A DNA stretch of 64,000 nucleotides. It comes from Ricinus communis (taxonomy: Eukaryota; Streptophyta; Magnoliopsida; Malpighiales; Euphorbiaceae). Below are positions 62,901-64,000 of the stretch, in pieces. Under the pieces are notes generated by a model. It saw only the letters and a list, made by a program, of their open reading frames with translations, searched no databases and was not told where the DNA came from. The stretch lies in contig NC_063262.1 in the NCBI RefSeq assembly GCF_019578655.1, forward strand, positions 1,929,582-1,993,581, read 5' to 3'. The number at the start of each line of letters is the position of its first letter. Within the stretch, counting starts at the first letter, position 1. A program made the position numbers and the translations under genes.

Positions 62901-63754
62901 ATGTTAAGTGCTATTTGTTATATTAGATATACAATACTTGAATAATATGCTGTGATATTGTAGACAGTAGCTGTATTTAATGTGATTAATTTCTCGATTT
63001 TTATAGCTTTCTGGAGTACATTTGCCATTGGTTAAGTTGAAAGGAATGGAACTAGCCAAAAGTATCTTTTTTTGCCTTTCATGTCGCTTTATTTTTGTGA
63101 TGTCACTCATGTGCTGTAGCAGGGAAACTAGGAAATTGACTGAGGTGACTGTAAGTGATAAGCTGGAAGGTTTTCGAGCATCAAAAGAGGTAATTTCGTT
63201 AATATATTATTAGGGAAAAGAAATTAAAAAGAGACAAACTAGTGGTATCATTTTAGAACAGATCAGTGCCATCAGTTGCTGTAGGTTTGGGATTGACTCG
63301 GTGGTAAGAACTGTAGGTGAAAGTGCCAGGCTTGTTTTAACTTGTTGCTGAAATTTATTCTTTGGTACAGCATTTATCTTTATGTATGTACATGAGGTGT
63401 TTGGCATGATAGTATTGTTCTTATTTATTTATTTTGTTTAAATTGCAGCACTTTAGAGGCTTAAGTTTCCCTACAATTTCATCAGTGGGTCCAAATGCTG
63501 CAATCATCCATTATTCTCCACAGGCCGAAAGTTGTGCTGAGCTTGATCCAAAAAGCATCTATCTCTTTGATTCAGGAGCTCAGGTTTGTCAGACACAATT
63601 ATTTGGGCTTATAGCTGTTGGCAGAAGTTACTGTTAAAATGCCAGTCAATTAATACTGTTGGCATGAATGCAGTATCTGGATGGGACAACTGATATAACT
63701 CGCACTGTCCATTTTGGAAAACCATCAGCGCATGAGAAAGCATGCTATACTGCA
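59901..63754 (+). CDS. APP1: Aminopeptidase P1 (X-Pro aminopeptidase), first 11 exons; 3' part beyond window
   Basis: Eleven exons: 59901-59993, 60098-60161, 60348-60487, 61139-61423, 61537-61659, 61936-62217, 62370-62456, 62636-62703, 63123-63189, 63449-63583 and 63674-63754. They give 475 residues in frame. The start is [20 protein letters not shown] in good context (GCCATGG). N-terminal creatinase-like domains include [45 protein letters not shown] and [11 protein letters not shown]. The catalytic pita-bread domain begins before [18 protein letters not shown]. The first two metal ligands are Asp444 (FDSGAQ) and Asp455 (GTTDIT), 11 apart as in human XPNPEP1. The His and Glu ligands lie beyond the window; the full protein should be about 645 residues. 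The enzyme removes an N-terminal residue before proline, is Mn-dependent, and in Arabidopsis (At4g36760) binds the auxin-transport inhibitor NPA. The exon 9 acceptor is a tandem TAGCAG. The last donor (A, then GTAGGT) is the least certain junction. Confidence 0.94.
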
Positions 63755-64000
63755 GTAGGTGCCTTCAGTTTCTCTCTATCGACATTTAATTTGCTTGTAT
63801 CTGAGTTTGATATAGCTTAGCTTTGATATCATTAACGATATGTTGTTTTTTTCTCTAATACTTAGGTTGCATTGGATTATTTATATTTCTAAATATAGTT
63901 TCTTTTTTGTTATTAGTTATCACATGAAGATGCCTCATCCATTTCATTTTATAATTTTATACGAAGTGAAATAATATGTGACATTGAGCTTGCGATCATT
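63755..64000 (+). other. Intron of the aminopeptidase P1 gene, running off the window
   Basis: No further exon is recognisable before the window ends. The next expected segment, carrying the histidine metal ligand, is not present. Confidence 0.6.

Noticed and set aside
63285..63345. tRNA- or SINE-like phrase GACTCGGTGGTAAGA in an aminopeptidase P1 intron
   Set aside because: It resembles an A box only loosely. No B box at the right distance, no cloverleaf and no flanking duplication could be seen.
1..64000. Prokaryote-type systems (CRISPR, toxin-antitoxin, integrases, operons) and organelle DNA insertions
   Set aside because: All recognised genes are intron-bearing or plant-specific nuclear families. 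No regularly spaced repeats, phage-like genes or plastid/mitochondrial gene fragments were recognised.

Overview
This is nuclear DNA from a dicot plant. The sequence is AT-rich, with GT-AG introns, long gene-poor stretches, many (TA)n microsatellites and exclusively plant gene families. The genus cannot be fixed from sequence alone; a rosid such as a Malpighiales species is a guess. All gene models were built by reading splice sites by eye, and the exon sums keep the reading frame throughout.

Layout, left to right: the 3' end of a PP2C-type phosphatase gene (+, 239-1572, cut by the window edge); a vicilin-like cupin seed protein with a long Glu/Arg tail (-, 2600-5551), preceded by a compact RY/ABRE seed-type promoter cluster (5663-5704); about 12 kb of AT-rich gene-poor DNA; an intronless GRAS transcription factor of the SCL15/HAM4 type (+, 17961-19580); an HVA22k membrane protein gene of 8 exons (+, 21477-24068); a G-box binding bZIP of the GBF1 type with 11 coding exons (-, 24903-27752) and a probable leader intron; a Raf-like (ATN1-type) protein kinase of 6 exons (-, 31038-35679); an HD-ZIP I factor of the HB21/HB40/HB53 type with 3 exons (-, 41566-43273); a second gene-poor region of about 12 kb; a WrbA/FQR1-type quinone reductase of 2 exons (+, 55968-57548); two inverted-repeat transposon-like elements, one a clear MULE-type element with an exact 10-bp target duplication (58501-59405); and the first 11 exons of aminopeptidase P1 (+, 59901-63754, continuing past the window).

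From memory of the Arabidopsis map, the run cupin - SCL15 - HVA22K - GBF1 - HB40 - quinone reductase - APP1 matches At4g36700-At4g36760. The interposed kinase and the flanking PP2C match neighbours of HB53 (At5g66700-At5g66720). The window therefore looks like a less fractionated version of a block that Arabidopsis carries as several reciprocally pruned duplicates. The genes are not an operon and share no single pathway, although several (ABRE-driven cupin, PP2C, HVA22, GBF, HB40) belong to families linked to ABA or seed biology.

No prokaryote-type system, CRISPR array, rRNA or convincing tRNA was seen. The most notable items are the block-level synteny, the MULE-type element, an Arg-to-Thr change at homeodomain position 53, a decayed miR171 site in the GRAS gene, an overlapping upstream ATG in HVA22k, and the seed promoter cluster.
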